DNA from: Gammaproteobacteria bacterium RIFCSPHIGHO2_12_FULL_35_23 | Lineage (GTDB): Bacteria > Pseudomonadota > Gammaproteobacteria > UBA12402 | Assembly (NCBI GenBank): GCA_001801465.1 | Contig: MGXT01000023.1 | Coordinates: 67,809-131,808, forward strand | Direction: 5' to 3' | DNA length: 64,000 nucleotides | Shown: in pieces, positions 41,601-50,409 of the stretch | How positions within the stretch are numbered: the stretch's first letter is position 1 | How the letters are laid out: every line of letters starts with the position of its first letter | Program-made: the position numbers and the translations under genes | The notes under the pieces: model-generated | What the model was told of the DNA's origin: nothing | The model's database searches: none | What the model saw: the letters and a program-made list of their open reading frames with translations, nothing else

Positions 41601-41787
41601 TTTTTTTAACTCGTTGCTCTCTAATTTCTGTTACTAATTGCTTCGCTGTATTATCAACTTCAAAAAGCAAGTCCTCAGGTAAAGCTGCTTGGACAAGTAA
41701 TGCGTTTATACATTGATTCTCATCCATCAAATAAGCTTGATTCATTGCATGACATTTTTCTTTTAAATTTTCATTATTTCTAATCAT
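38659..41787 (-). CDS. putA: Bifunctional proline dehydrogenase / P5C dehydrogenase
   Basis: A 1042-residue flavoenzyme that oxidises proline to glutamate. The proline dehydrogenase barrel is in the first half (RLIKGAYWDSEIKYAQ near 344; flavin-binding arginines later), and the aldehyde dehydrogenase domain in the second: substrate motif FIAETGGQN near 797 and catalytic cysteine in SAGQRCSALRV near 827. It lacks the N-terminal ribbon-helix-helix DNA-binding domain of long PutA (E. coli 1320), so it is the short type and does not regulate its own gene. RocD elsewhere in the window supplies the same intermediate. Confidence 0.95.
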   Translation of the reverse strand: MIRNNENLKEKCHAMNQAYLMDENQCINALLVQAALPEDLLFEVDNTAKQLVTEIREQRVKKSSLDAFLHEYDLSSEEGIVLMCLAEAMLRIPDTETIDDLIRDKITAADWEAKLGKSESFFINASTWALMLTGKIVAHSDSNKLTMVLKSLLRRSSEPLIRKALGHAMKVLGKQFVMGRTIQEALKRSKEQDEYYRHSFDMLGEAARTQIDAEFYYQAYCKAITEIAKYAIHSDPFANPGISIKLSALHPRYEYTKREQVVKKVVPLLLNLARQAKAAGINLTVDAEEARVLELSLEIFAEVYHDSSLNDWHGFGLAVQSYQKRAWYVLDFLITLCQIQKRKIPVRLIKGAYWDSEIKYAQVHGLEGYPVFTRKNSTDVSFIACARKILAHPEVFYAQFGSHNAYSAAVILALTKGRTDFEFQCLHGMGRALYDLVTQQHQVPCRIYAPVGSHKVLLSYLVRRLLENGANTSFVNRLADTKIPLSEVILNPVARVKNLATKFHPEIPLPREIYGKTRKNSKGINLSNNDEQQKFLLELNEYYKKEWRADSIIAGKIIKTSDKQKVLSPANSQVVVGYYSNLDEQGTLQAIEVAAKAFNKWAETPIEKRAQCLLCVADLLEARISQFVGLMVKEGGKTLVDAISEVREAIDFCRYYACQAKENLKSVLLQGATGEFNQLSYYGRGPIVCISPWNFPLAIFLGQITAALVTGNVVLAKPAEQTPLVAFYAVSLLHEAGFPVESVQLLLGRGEVVGAQLVKDERIKGIMFTGSTHTAQLINQALAARKGEIIPFIAETGGQNTMIADSSALLEQVVVDVMASAFGSAGQRCSALRVLYIQDDIAEDFIKILKGAMAELEIGNPVKLSTDTGPVIDTEARAMLTQHYARMSQEAKLIYQLKLPANCEQGTYFAPCAFEIKSISQLDKEIFGPFLHVIRFKYAGLDKVLADITATGYGLTQGIHSRIGERIDYIINHLSVGNLYVNRNMIGAVVGVQPFGGQGLSGTGPKAGGPNYLHRLVTERVLTIDTTASGGNATLLTLTEDN

Positions 41788-42145
41788 TTTTCACCCATGG
41801 CTAGCTCAATAAATTTTCATTTTATTCAATAGGCTCAGCTAAACAAATTTAGCAGATTATACACTATATCAATTTATTGAAAGAATACTTAATTTTTACT
41901 CTTGATGAAATTCTCTTTATGACTACATGATTTTTGAATCATAAGTTTTAAAAAAAAATAACAATAAAGAAAGACTATACTGACAACAAACTTTACTTTT
42001 TTATTAAAACTTTATGATAAATTTCTATTATTAATCAAATAGATGGTTGTAAATCTGCTAGATAAAGCAAAAGCTAAGAAGAACTCAGAGAAAGATAGAT
42101 TTCAAAGAAGTAATCAAGGATAATAAAAACCTTACTGATAGGAAT
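41788..42145. other. Intergenic region between divergent putA and rnt
   Basis: About 360 bases of AT-rich sequence. No open frame with a ribosome site, hairpin with a T-run, or RNA gene was seen. It must contain both promoters, but no pair matching the consensus closely was found. Confidence 0.6.
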
Positions 42146-42808
42146 ATGAGCGTGAATACCTCAAATCAACATAGCCTTATTTTATGCAAACGCTTTCGGG
42201 GTTTCTTACCCGTAGTAGTTGATATTGAAACAGCTGGCTTTAATTATGAGCGTGATGCCATTCTTGAAATTGCAATAGTAATGTTAACAATGGAAGAGTC
42301 GGGCATTTTACTTCCTACTAAAACTCATGCCTATCATATTAAACCTTTTGAAGGTGCTAATTTAGATCGAGAAGCCTTAGAGTTTACTGGTATTGATCCT
42401 TATCATCCTTTTCGTTTTGCTGTTGAAGAACGTGAAGCTTTATTAGAAATATGCTCTATTATTGAAACCGCCTTAAAAGAAACTAATTGCTCAAAAGCCG
42501 TATTAGTCGGACATAATCCGATGTTTGATTTAAATTTTTTAAAAGCAGCTATTAAGCGCACTAAAATAAAAGGCCCTTTTCATAAATTTACAACTTTTGA
42601 TACGGCAACATTAGGCGGATTAGCGTTTGGACAAACTGTCTTAGCTCGTGCTTGTAAAGCTGCTCAAATTACTTTCAATGTCAAAGAAGCTCATTCGGCT
42701 ATTTATGATGCCGAACGAACTGCTGAATTATTTTGCAAAATAGTAAATCAATGGTCTAATGCTATTAAAGAGATAGATAGCTCATCACTTCATCAAAATC
42801 ATGAATAA
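42146..42808 (+). CDS. rnt: Ribonuclease T
   Basis: A 220-residue DEDDh-family 3'-5' exoribonuclease that trims tRNA CCA ends and finishes stable RNA 3' ends. Exo motifs: Exo I VVDIETAGFNYERDAILE near 22, Exo II VLVGHNPMFDLNFLKAA near 120, Exo III with the catalytic His and Asp in KEAHSAIYDAERTAELF near 183. The basic patches used for substrate binding are visible. It is convergent with the porin gene. Confidence 0.92.
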   Translation: MSVNTSNQHSLILCKRFRGFLPVVVDIETAGFNYERDAILEIAIVMLTMEESGILLPTKTHAYHIKPFEGANLDREALEFTGIDPYHPFRFAVEEREALLEICSIIETALKETNCSKAVLVGHNPMFDLNFLKAAIKRTKIKGPFHKFTTFDTATLGGLAFGQTVLARACKAAQITFNVKEAHSAIYDAERTAELFCKIVNQWSNAIKEIDSSSLHQNHE

Positions 42809-42838
42809 CAGTTAAGCATAGTTATTACTTATTGTTTA

Positions 42839-44239
42839 TTAAAACAAGAAGGAAATACGAGCTGTCACTACATTATCTTTTTTATTAGTACCACCATACT
42901 TAGCACTATAATCGTGATCTTGGTAGAACTGCAAACCTAAAGCCACATGTCTTATTAAATTAAAGCCGTATTCAACCAACCAGCGAGTTTTGGGTAAGCG
43001 AGTAACATTATTAAGAGAAACACCACTTGCCGTATTATGAGCTTGAGTTGTCCATTGGAAACCAAGTTCAATTCGGCTATTATGGCCCCAAGTTTTAAAA
43101 TTATAATCGGTATTTACGCCAACTGCTGTAGGTTTTGCCCCTTTATTAACTGTTCCATTCGTAAACTGGTAGTCCACCGGACTAAAACGACGTAAAGCTC
43201 CTACATAACGAACACCAAACCCAAAAGGCCCGGCGTAAAGATCCCCATAAGCACTTAACCCACCTGCACTACGAGTATAACCATTATTATCATTAGCTAT
43301 ATCTCGAATGGAGTCCACATCAGCCAAGTTATTTAAATAACCCAAACCTAAATCATAGCCTATCGAATGATTAAAATTTTGGTAACCCATTTCAGCACCA
43401 TAAACATTGATAGTACTACTCGAGTGATTGGCCTCTTTTATACCATTTGCTGCATAAGCAGTCGCATAAACCCCGCTTTGGCTAATAAATCCAGCGGTTA
43501 CTGCCGGTAAATCAGTTTGCGACAGTATTTGAGTAAAGCTTTGCGTAATGGGATACAAATAATAGCGACTAAACGGTAAAAACTGTTGCCCGGCTCTTAC
43601 ATAAAATGGTGCAATATTAAAATTTGCAATCGTACCATAAGCCTCTTGCATATTAGCACGACGATTTACTCGCAAACTAGGGCTATAATTAACTACGCTT
43701 GGACTGCTGCCATTGGTATAAAGAAAGCCCATGTGTGCTGTCACCCAATCACCAAAATCTGCATCTACATTAAGATTAGCAGTAGCCAAGCTTAAATAAC
43801 TAGATGCTGTTGTTTCTTGAGTACCTTGACCAAAATAAGGTTTAGACCAATAGCTCGCATCAACATTCACTAACCCGCTTAAATGAATATGTTTATACCA
43901 ATCCCATTGTCCAAAGGGAATACCATTATTTTCATCTATTTCAGCCAATTCTTCCTGTAAATAAGCTTGATCAGATTTTATTTCAGTAACACTATTAGTA
44001 CCTTCAGGATTAAGGGGAAGTTTAGCTGGTGCTGTTGTATTAGCCTGCTGACCTGCTGCAGTCGAAGTCTCAGTTTTTCCTGTACTTACTGTAGAACTGT
44101 TACCCACCGCTTTAGAAGTTTCTGTTAAAGCAGATGTCGTGTTAGCAGGTGTTTGGGTAGAGGCGGTTGTTGCATAAATTGATCCTGCACTCATTGTACT
44201 TGCAGCAAGAATTGCAAACGCCAAGGGCTTAATCTTCAT
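42839..44239 (-). CDS. Outer-membrane porin, LbtU family (siderophore-porin-like)
   Basis: A 466-residue protein with a Sec signal peptide (KPLAFAILAASTMSAGSIYA), a Thr/Ser-rich linker, a short coiled segment (about 85-100), then an aromatic-rich beta-barrel (FGQWDWYKHIHLSG near 105) with alternating strands and a C-terminal phenylalanine (ARISFLF), the usual outer-membrane signature. LbtU in Legionella takes up legiobactin; the family is common in Legionellales. Whether this copy carries a siderophore is unknown. An AGGAG site lies before the ATG. Confidence 0.72.
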   Translation of the reverse strand: MKIKPLAFAILAASTMSAGSIYATTASTQTPANTTSALTETSKAVGNSSTVSTGKTETSTAAGQQANTTAPAKLPLNPEGTNSVTEIKSDQAYLQEELAEIDENNGIPFGQWDWYKHIHLSGLVNVDASYWSKPYFGQGTQETTASSYLSLATANLNVDADFGDWVTAHMGFLYTNGSSPSVVNYSPSLRVNRRANMQEAYGTIANFNIAPFYVRAGQQFLPFSRYYLYPITQSFTQILSQTDLPAVTAGFISQSGVYATAYAANGIKEANHSSSTINVYGAEMGYQNFNHSIGYDLGLGYLNNLADVDSIRDIANDNNGYTRSAGGLSAYGDLYAGPFGFGVRYVGALRRFSPVDYQFTNGTVNKGAKPTAVGVNTDYNFKTWGHNSRIELGFQWTTQAHNTASGVSLNNVTRLPKTRWLVEYGFNLIRHVALGLQFYQDHDYSAKYGGTNKKDNVVTARISFLF

Positions 44240-44280
44240 GAAAAAAATTCTCCTGAAAAAACTTGTTATTCCTTTGCATA

Positions 44281-44311
44281 AAATGAGTAGATAAACCCTA
44301 TCTACTCATTT
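44281..44311 (-). terminator. Perfect 13-bp hairpin between ahpC and the porin gene
   Basis: AAATGAGTAGATA (44281-44293) pairs perfectly with TATCTACTCATTT (44299-44311), with a five-base loop. It ends the grxD-ahpC unit on the minus strand. The following T-run is short, so termination may be partial. Confidence 0.65.
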
Positions 44312-44322
44312 CATTATTATTT

Positions 44323-44928
44323 TTAAAGTGTTTCAGCTTCCTCTGCTAAATAGCTAGCAACACCATCAGGAGAAGCTCGCATTGCTTTCTTTCCTTTTTG
44401 CCAACCAGCTGGACAAACCTCACCATGTTCTTCAAAATGTTGCAAAGCATCGACCACTCGCAGTAATTCATCTATATTACGACCTATTGGTAAATCATTG
44501 ACGATTTGAGAACGAACAACGCCATTTTTATCAACCAAAAAAGCGCCACGGAAAGCAACACCTGCTTCTGGGTGTTCAACACCATAGGCTTGACAAATTG
44601 AATGCGTAATATCCGCAACTAAAGTATATTTAACAGCCCCAATACCACCTTTTTCTACAGGGGTTTTACGCCAAGCATTATGCGTAAAATGAGAGTCTAT
44701 TGAAACACCGAGCACCTCTACTTTTCTCTTAGTAAACTCAGTTAAACGATGGTCTAAGGCAATAAGCTCTGAAGGACAAACAAAGGTAAAATCCAAGGGA
44801 TAGAAAAATACTAAAGCATATTTGCCTTTAGTTGCTTCAGCAAAATTAAATTTATTAATGATCTCACCATTTCCAAGAACTGCTGCTGCAGTAAAATCAG
44901 GCGCTTTTCTACCAACTAAAACACTCAT
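44323..44928 (-). CDS. Typical 2-Cys peroxiredoxin (AhpC/TSA)
   Basis: A 201-residue peroxide-reducing enzyme. The peroxidatic cysteine is in DFTFVCPSELIAL near 49 and the resolving cysteine in EVCPAGWQKG near 170; the C-terminus resembles the longer prokaryotic and eukaryotic 2-Cys form that uses thioredoxin rather than AhpF, and no ahpF is adjacent. It follows grxD by 24 bases. A GGAG site is present. Confidence 0.93.
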   Translation of the reverse strand: MSVLVGRKAPDFTAAAVLGNGEIINKFNFAEATKGKYALVFFYPLDFTFVCPSELIALDHRLTEFTKRKVEVLGVSIDSHFTHNAWRKTPVEKGGIGAVKYTLVADITHSICQAYGVEHPEAGVAFRGAFLVDKNGVVRSQIVNDLPIGRNIDELLRVVDALQHFEEHGEVCPAGWQKGKKAMRASPDGVASYLAEEAETL

Positions 44929-44952
44929 GAAAGCTACTCCTCATAATAAAAA

Positions 44953-45273
44953 TTAGTTATTTGCTGTTGCCTGCTTTAGCAAAGTTTTTAACTCTCCGCT
45001 TTGGTAAAGCTCCAGAATAATATCACAGCCACCAATTAATTCACCATTAATATAAAGCTGTGGAAATGTTGGCCAATTTGCATATTTGGGCAAAGTGGCT
45101 CGGATTTCAGGGTTTTGAAGTACATCTACATAAGCAAATTCAGCACCACAAGCTGAAAGCGCTTGTATCGCCTGCGCTGAAAATCCACATTGCGGTAATT
45201 TTGGACTACCTTTCATATATAAAATGATTTTATTTTCAGCAAGTTGTTTCTTAATTAATTCTAATGTATCCAT
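44953..45273 (-). CDS. grxD: Monothiol glutaredoxin (CGFS type)
   Basis: A 106-residue Grx4-type protein that binds and transfers a [2Fe-2S] cluster with glutathione. The active site is QCGFSAQAIQ near 28, with WPTFPQLYINGELIGGCD near 67. It is upstream of the peroxiredoxin in what looks like a short redox operon. GAGGT precedes the ATG. Confidence 0.93.
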   Translation of the reverse strand: MDTLELIKKQLAENKIILYMKGSPKLPQCGFSAQAIQALSACGAEFAYVDVLQNPEIRATLPKYANWPTFPQLYINGELIGGCDIILELYQSGELKTLLKQATANN

Positions 45274-45353
45274 AATTTACCTCACAAATAATGTCAGGCA
45301 TTGTAATGGGAAATTTTATGAGGATCCAGGAATTATTGCTAAGCAGTCATTTA

Positions 45354-46109
45354 TTATATTGGATTATCAATATCAATGAATTTTACTGTCAAACCAAAAC
45401 GTTCTGCTAAATGTTCACCCAAAGCTTTAATACCATAACGCTCCGTAGCGTGATGCCCTGCTGCATAAAAATGTACCCCTGTTTCTCGAGCAATATGCAC
45501 GGTTCGTTCTGCAGCTTCGCCGGTTAAATAAGCATCTACCCCAGCTTGAACAACCAATTCAATTAAATCTGGAGCAGCGCCTGTGCACCAAGCAACCGTA
45601 TTAATTTTAGTATCATCCTGTCCAATATGTAGGGGAGTTCTGTCTAATTTTTTTGCAATCAATGCAGCAAATTCAGAACCAGTAGCGGGCTGAGGCAAAT
45701 GACCGGTTAATAACAAGCCCATACCTTGATAGTTTAAAATTTCACCATCTATTTCTATTCCTAAGTGCTTAGCCAGCTGAACATTATTACCAAACTGAAC
45801 CTGTGCATCGAGTGGTAAATGGTAGGCAACTAAATTAATATCAGCCATTAATAAAGTTTTTAACCGCTTCTTTTTCATTCCTATTATATTGGGCTGTTCA
45901 TTCTTCCAAAAATAACCATGATGGACCAGAATTAAATCTGCCTGTTCTTTTACTGCTCTATCTAATAAAGCTTGGCAAGCTGTTACTCCAGTAATAATTT
46001 TATTAATTGCCTTTTTACCTTCAACTTGCAAACCATTTGGACAATAATCATTAAAGCGTTCTGGCTGCAAACACTGATCAAGATATGCCATCAACTCTTG
46101 CCTATCCAT
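45354..46109 (-). CDS. Nif3-like dinuclear metal-centre protein
   Basis: A 251-residue protein of the Nif3/YbgI (GTP cyclohydrolase I type 2-like) family. Metal ligands are visible in LVHHGYFWK near 61, YHLPLDAQ near 97, and AGHHATERYG near 217. The family forms hexameric rings with two metals per subunit; its substrate remains unsettled. Length is the family norm. A GGAGAG ribosome site precedes the ATG. Confidence 0.88.
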   Translation of the reverse strand: MDRQELMAYLDQCLQPERFNDYCPNGLQVEGKKAINKIITGVTACQALLDRAVKEQADLILVHHGYFWKNEQPNIIGMKKKRLKTLLMADINLVAYHLPLDAQVQFGNNVQLAKHLGIEIDGEILNYQGMGLLLTGHLPQPATGSEFAALIAKKLDRTPLHIGQDDTKINTVAWCTGAAPDLIELVVQAGVDAYLTGEAAERTVHIARETGVHFYAAGHHATERYGIKALGEHLAERFGLTVKFIDIDNPI

Positions 46110-46222
46110 CTTTTCTCTCCAAGCTTTAAAGTTTAGATTGTAGCAAAACCTAACTTTGAGTATATACTTCTTAATAACTAATACTTACAATATTGTTTTA
46201 TCACTGGTTTTAATACTTTACT

Positions 46223-46984
46223 ATGTTAAACATTACGATAAATACTCAACCTGATGAAGAAACTTGTGGCCCCACCAGCCTTCATGCTGTTTATCGTTAT
46301 TACCAAGATAAAGTCACCTTAAGCAAAGTTATTCAAGGCGTTGAACGTGTAAAAAATGGCGGTACCTTAGCAGCACTACTAGGCAAACATGCCTTAGATC
46401 GAGATTATAAAGCTACTATTTATGCCTACAACTTAGATGTTTTTGATCCAACTTGGTTTCAGATACCCAAATTAACTTCTGAACAAATTGTTGAAAAATT
46501 AAAAACTCAATATCGCTATAAAAAATCTAAGCGTTTATGGGAAACATCACAAGCTTATATAGATTTTTTAAACAAAGGTGGTGTGATTTTATTTAGAGAG
46601 CTTACAGTTAATCTATTAAAAGCTTATTTTGAGCAAAAAATCCCTGTTTTAACAGGACTCAGTGCTACCTATCTTTATCAAAGCAAACGAGAATTTGAAA
46701 CTAGACGCGGCAAATTGGTTCATGATGATATACGTGGTGAACCCTCAGGGCATTTTGTAATTCTTTGCGGTTATGATGAAAATAAACGTCATATCGTTGT
46801 AGCAGACCCACACCGCCGTAATCCTATTTCTAGCGATAACTATTACAAAGTTAATATCAGTCGTCTACTGAATGCTATTATGCTTGGCGTTCTAACACGC
46901 GATGCTAATTTATTAATTATTGAGCCAAAAGAAACATTTGAACAAAAAAAAATTATAGCGCTTAAAAAACAAGGTATCCCATGA
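46223..46984 (+). CDS. C39-like papain-fold protein (putative peptidase/transferase)
   Basis: A 253-residue cytoplasmic protein of the peptidase C39-like family. The catalytic triad is readable: Cys15 in ETCGPTSLHAVY, His177 in SGHFVILCGYD and Asp195 in VADPHRR. No signal peptide or transporter domain is present, unlike bacteriocin-exporting C39 proteins. Its stop overlaps the start of the next gene in ATGA (46981), so the four genes 46223-50409 are translationally coupled. The likely role is to cut or transfer a product made by the two ligases downstream. Confidence 0.78.
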   Translation: MLNITINTQPDEETCGPTSLHAVYRYYQDKVTLSKVIQGVERVKNGGTLAALLGKHALDRDYKATIYAYNLDVFDPTWFQIPKLTSEQIVEKLKTQYRYKKSKRLWETSQAYIDFLNKGGVILFRELTVNLLKAYFEQKIPVLTGLSATYLYQSKREFETRRGKLVHDDIRGEPSGHFVILCGYDENKRHIVVADPHRRNPISSDNYYKVNISRLLNAIMLGVLTRDANLLIIEPKETFEQKKIIALKKQGIP

Positions 46985-48444
46985 AACCTATTATCGTTAC
47001 TGAACAACCAAAACAATGGAATGGTTTAAATGATATCGTTACAATTGTGACCGCTACTGACTATTTAATCAATGAAGAATTAGCAAATGAACGTCAAATT
47101 CGTATCATCAATTTATGCCAATCCTATCGTTATCAATCTTTAGGTTATTATGTTTCTTTGCTTGCTGAAGCCAGAGGTCATAAAGTATTTCCTTCTGTTT
47201 TAACCATGCAAGACTTTAACGCTCGCACGTCTAGCGCTATTGTTGAAATTGAGCTACATGATGAAATTCAGCAAGCATTAAAATCAATTAAATCAGACGA
47301 ATTTACTTTAAGTGTCTATTTCGGAAAAAATCTTGCAAAACACTACGATATATTGTGTAGAAAACTACATGGACTTTTTCCAGCTCCAATATTTAGAGTC
47401 TTTTTTAAATATAAAAAAGAATGGCGCGTGCAGAAAATAACTCCTTTAGCATTTAGCGATGTTCCTGAAGCACACTATCCTTTTATTACAGAAGTTGCAA
47501 AAGATTATTTAGCCAGAAAACGTTTTAACCTTACCCGTAAAAAAAATACATTTCATGATTTAGCTATCTTATATAATCCAAAGGAAATCATTCCTCCTTC
47601 TAATACTATAGCTTTAAAAAAATTTATTGCGGCAGGGAACAATTTAGGACTCAATGTTGATCTTATTGAAAAAGACGATTATAAAACACTCAATGAATAT
47701 GACGCTTTGTTTATTCGCGAAACAACATCTGTCAATCACTATACCTATCGATTTTCAAGACGAGCCGCCGCTGAAAATTTAGTCGTTATAGATGATCCAG
47801 TTTCTATTTTAAAATGTGCTAATAAAGTTTATTTAGCAGAGCTTTTGCGCAAACACCGCATTGCAACGCCCCAAACTGTTATATTAAGTAAATTAAATTG
47901 GAAAGAGAAAAAAAATGAGCTTATTTTTCCCTGTGTATTAAAACAACCGGATAGTGCTTTTTCTCAAGGAGTAATAAAAGTCAATAATATTGAAGAATTT
48001 ATTGAAGCCGCAAAAGAATTTCTTAATTCTTCAGAATTAATTATTGCTCAAACCTTTATGCCAACTGATTTTGATTGGCGAATTGGTTTAATTGATAATC
48101 GACCCTTATATGCCTGTCGATATTACATGGCTAGAAATCATTGGCAAATTTACAACTGGCAATCAGAATCAGAAAAAGAATGCGAAGGTGATGCTGATAC
48201 AATTCCAATTGAAAAAGTTCCTGAAGGAATTATTCATACTGCACTCAAAGCAAGCAAACTTATTGGTAACGGTTTATATGGAGTAGATTTAAAAGAAGTC
48301 AATAATCATATCTATGTAATTGAGGTGAATGATAATCCTAGCATTGATCATGGGGTTGAAGATCAACTATTAGGTGACAAATTATACGAACAAATTATGC
48401 AAGTATTTCTACAACGCATTAAAAAGCGACATGGTTATGAATAA
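46981..48444 (+). CDS. RimK-type ATP-grasp ligase with RLAN domain
   Basis: A 487-residue enzyme expected to join a carboxylate to an amine using ATP. The N-terminal half is the RimK-like ATP-grasp N-terminal (RLAN) type (INLCQSYRYQSLGYYVSLLA near 42). The C-terminal ATP-grasp shows VLKQPDSAFSQGV near 318, LIAQTFMPTDFDWRIGL near 355 and the Mg2+-binding end VIEVNDNPSIDHG near 446. The acceptor may be a protein or small molecule. It overlaps the upstream C39 gene by four bases and the GCS2 gene by eight. Confidence 0.85.
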   Translation: MKPIIVTEQPKQWNGLNDIVTIVTATDYLINEELANERQIRIINLCQSYRYQSLGYYVSLLAEARGHKVFPSVLTMQDFNARTSSAIVEIELHDEIQQALKSIKSDEFTLSVYFGKNLAKHYDILCRKLHGLFPAPIFRVFFKYKKEWRVQKITPLAFSDVPEAHYPFITEVAKDYLARKRFNLTRKKNTFHDLAILYNPKEIIPPSNTIALKKFIAAGNNLGLNVDLIEKDDYKTLNEYDALFIRETTSVNHYTYRFSRRAAAENLVVIDDPVSILKCANKVYLAELLRKHRIATPQTVILSKLNWKEKKNELIFPCVLKQPDSAFSQGVIKVNNIEEFIEAAKEFLNSSELIIAQTFMPTDFDWRIGLIDNRPLYACRYYMARNHWQIYNWQSESEKECEGDADTIPIEKVPEGIIHTALKASKLIGNGLYGVDLKEVNNHIYVIEVNDNPSIDHGVEDQLLGDKLYEQIMQVFLQRIKKRHGYE

Positions 48445-49666
48445 TAAAATATACTCTCTTTTTTCTGTTTACGGCATTGAATTGGAATATATGGTTGTTG
48501 ATAAAACCAGTTTAGAAATCAAACCCATAACAGATGAAATATTAACAAAATTGCAGGGTCATATTACTAATGAAGTTGAGCTAGATGAAATTGCAGCAAG
48601 TAATGAGTTAGTTTTGCATGTTATAGAATTAAAAACCAATGGCCCCAAACCTTCTCTTATCAAACTTGATACCAGCTTTCATGAAGGCATTATCAAAATC
48701 AATAAACTACTTGAATTTTATCATGCTTGTTTAATGCCTGCTGGTGCACATCCCTGGTTAAATCCCAAAAATGGTATTAAACTTTGGTCTCATGGTGATC
48801 GCAGTATTTATGAAACCTATCATCAAATTTTTAATTGTGAAGGTCACGGCTGGTCAAACTTACAAAGTACTCATATTAATTTGCCTTTTGCAAACGATAA
48901 AGAGTTTTTTAAACTCCATAATGCTATTCGAGTAGTGATGGCATTAATCCCTGCTTTAGCTGCAAGCACGCCTTTTATAGAAGGTAAATATACCGGTTCA
49001 CTTGATACTAGACTTAATTATTATGCTTTAAATCAACAAAAAATCCCTGTTATTTCTGGCGAAGTTATTCCTGAATTTGTTGTTAATCAAGAAGATTATC
49101 AAACTAGTATTTTAACGCCTATGTATAAGGCTATAGCGCCTTGGGATAAGAATAATATACTCCAATATGAATGGCTTAACTCTCGTGGCGCCATTGCTCG
49201 CTTTGAACGTTTTGCCATTGAAATCCGCATAATGGATATTCAAGAATGTCCTTTGGCAGATATCGCTTGTATCGCTGCTATTGCTGGAATAATTCGTTAT
49301 CTAATCGAACATACTTCACTTTATCTTGAGCAACCCATGAGCTGCGGTTCATTGCGAAAAATTTATGATCATTGCATCATACAAGGTTTAACGACAGAAA
49401 TTACCAATAAAAATTACTTGCAACAAGTAAATTTACCCACAAAAAGCTTATCAGCTCGTCAAGTATGGCAACTTTTAATTGAAAAAGCATCGCAATATAT
49501 TGATAGCAGCCATCAAAAAACTCTTGAGCAAATCCTCTCACGAGGAAATTTAGCTGAACGCCTAGTAAAAATTTACAACAAAGAAGGCCAAGACAAAAAA
49601 ACGCTTCATAAGCTTTACACAAATTTATGTGATTGTCTCCAGCAAAATAAATTGTTTATGCTATGA
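48437..49666 (+). CDS. GCS2-type carboxylate-amine ligase
   Basis: A 409-residue member of the glutamate-cysteine ligase family 2 fold. The N-terminus gives SVYGIELEYMVVD; the substrate/metal region is SHGDRSIYETYHQIF near 117, followed by SNLQSTHINLPF. The open frame reaches upstream to 48374, but ATG 48437 is chosen because it begins just before the glutamate-binding motif and overlaps rimK-like gene by eight bases. The family includes GshA-like and EgtA-like enzymes; the substrate here is unknown. Confidence 0.8.
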   Translation: MNNKIYSLFSVYGIELEYMVVDKTSLEIKPITDEILTKLQGHITNEVELDEIAASNELVLHVIELKTNGPKPSLIKLDTSFHEGIIKINKLLEFYHACLMPAGAHPWLNPKNGIKLWSHGDRSIYETYHQIFNCEGHGWSNLQSTHINLPFANDKEFFKLHNAIRVVMALIPALAASTPFIEGKYTGSLDTRLNYYALNQQKIPVISGEVIPEFVVNQEDYQTSILTPMYKAIAPWDKNNILQYEWLNSRGAIARFERFAIEIRIMDIQECPLADIACIAAIAGIIRYLIEHTSLYLEQPMSCGSLRKIYDHCIIQGLTTEITNKNYLQQVNLPTKSLSARQVWQLLIEKASQYIDSSHQKTLEQILSRGNLAERLVKIYNKEGQDKKTLHKLYTNLCDCLQQNKLFML

Positions 49667-50409
49667 ATTATCAACTAATCATTACCTGTGAACACGCTAG
49701 CAATAAAATACCTGCCCAGTTTCGTTTTTTATTTATCAATCAGTCACAACTGCTACAATCGCATTGTAGTTGGGATATAGGGGCTTTTACTACTTATAAA
49801 AAACTTGTTAAAAAATTTCCCTGTCAATCGTTGCATGGGAAATGGAGCCGTTTACTAATAGATCTCAATCGTTCTTTACACCATTCTAACCTCTATTCTC
49901 AGTTTTCACGAAATTTAACAATTGTTAAAAAAAATTTACTAGTTAATAATTATTATTTAGCCTATCACAATACTATAAAATCTTGGTTAACTAAGGCCTG
50001 CCATAAGAAAATATTTACTATCCATTTGTCAATTCACAGTTTTACGCCCCAATTAAATAAACAAGTCAGGCTCAATGACATTGGTTTTTTATATGACCCC
50101 AAAAGAGCTATAGAAAAACAATTCTGTGCTAATTGGAAGGCTGCCATGAAAAATATAGCACCCACTTTAAATATTAGAATGAACTACCCTTATCGAGGAA
50201 ACAGCGATGGACTTACTAGTGCTTTACGTAAAAGCTTTAACCAAGATCAGTATATAGGGATTGAATTAGAAATAAATCAGAAACATTTTAACTCCAATGG
50301 CTTATCAAAATCCTTACTCCTTGAGTTTATAGCAACCAGTTTGCAAGCTACTTTACTCAAGTTTCCTAACAATCGAATTAAAAATGTAAATTTAATAAAG
50401 AAAAGATAA
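49663..50409 (+). CDS. N-formylglutamate amidohydrolase family protein
   Basis: A 248-residue zinc hydrolase-like protein of the FGase family. Characteristic segments: ITCEHASNKIPAQF near 4, SHCSWDIGAFTTYKKL near 37, LLIDLNRSLHH near 64 and GIELEINQKHF near 204. The start overlaps the preceding stop (ATGA). No histidine-utilisation genes are near, so an alternative role, hydrolysing an amide made by the neighbouring ligases, is likely. It overlaps the convergent RMD1 gene by 32 bases. Confidence 0.82.
   Translation: MNYQLIITCEHASNKIPAQFRFLFINQSQLLQSHCSWDIGAFTTYKKLVKKFPCQSLHGKWSRLLIDLNRSLHHSNLYSQFSRNLTIVKKNLLVNNYYLAYHNTIKSWLTKACHKKIFTIHLSIHSFTPQLNKQVRLNDIGFLYDPKRAIEKQFCANWKAAMKNIAPTLNIRMNYPYRGNSDGLTSALRKSFNQDQYIGIELEINQKHFNSNGLSKSLLLEFIATSLQATLLKFPNNRIKNVNLIKKR

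Noticed and set aside
48092..48286. A 64-codon frame inside the RimK-type gene
   Set aside because: It lies wholly within a conserved gene in another frame.
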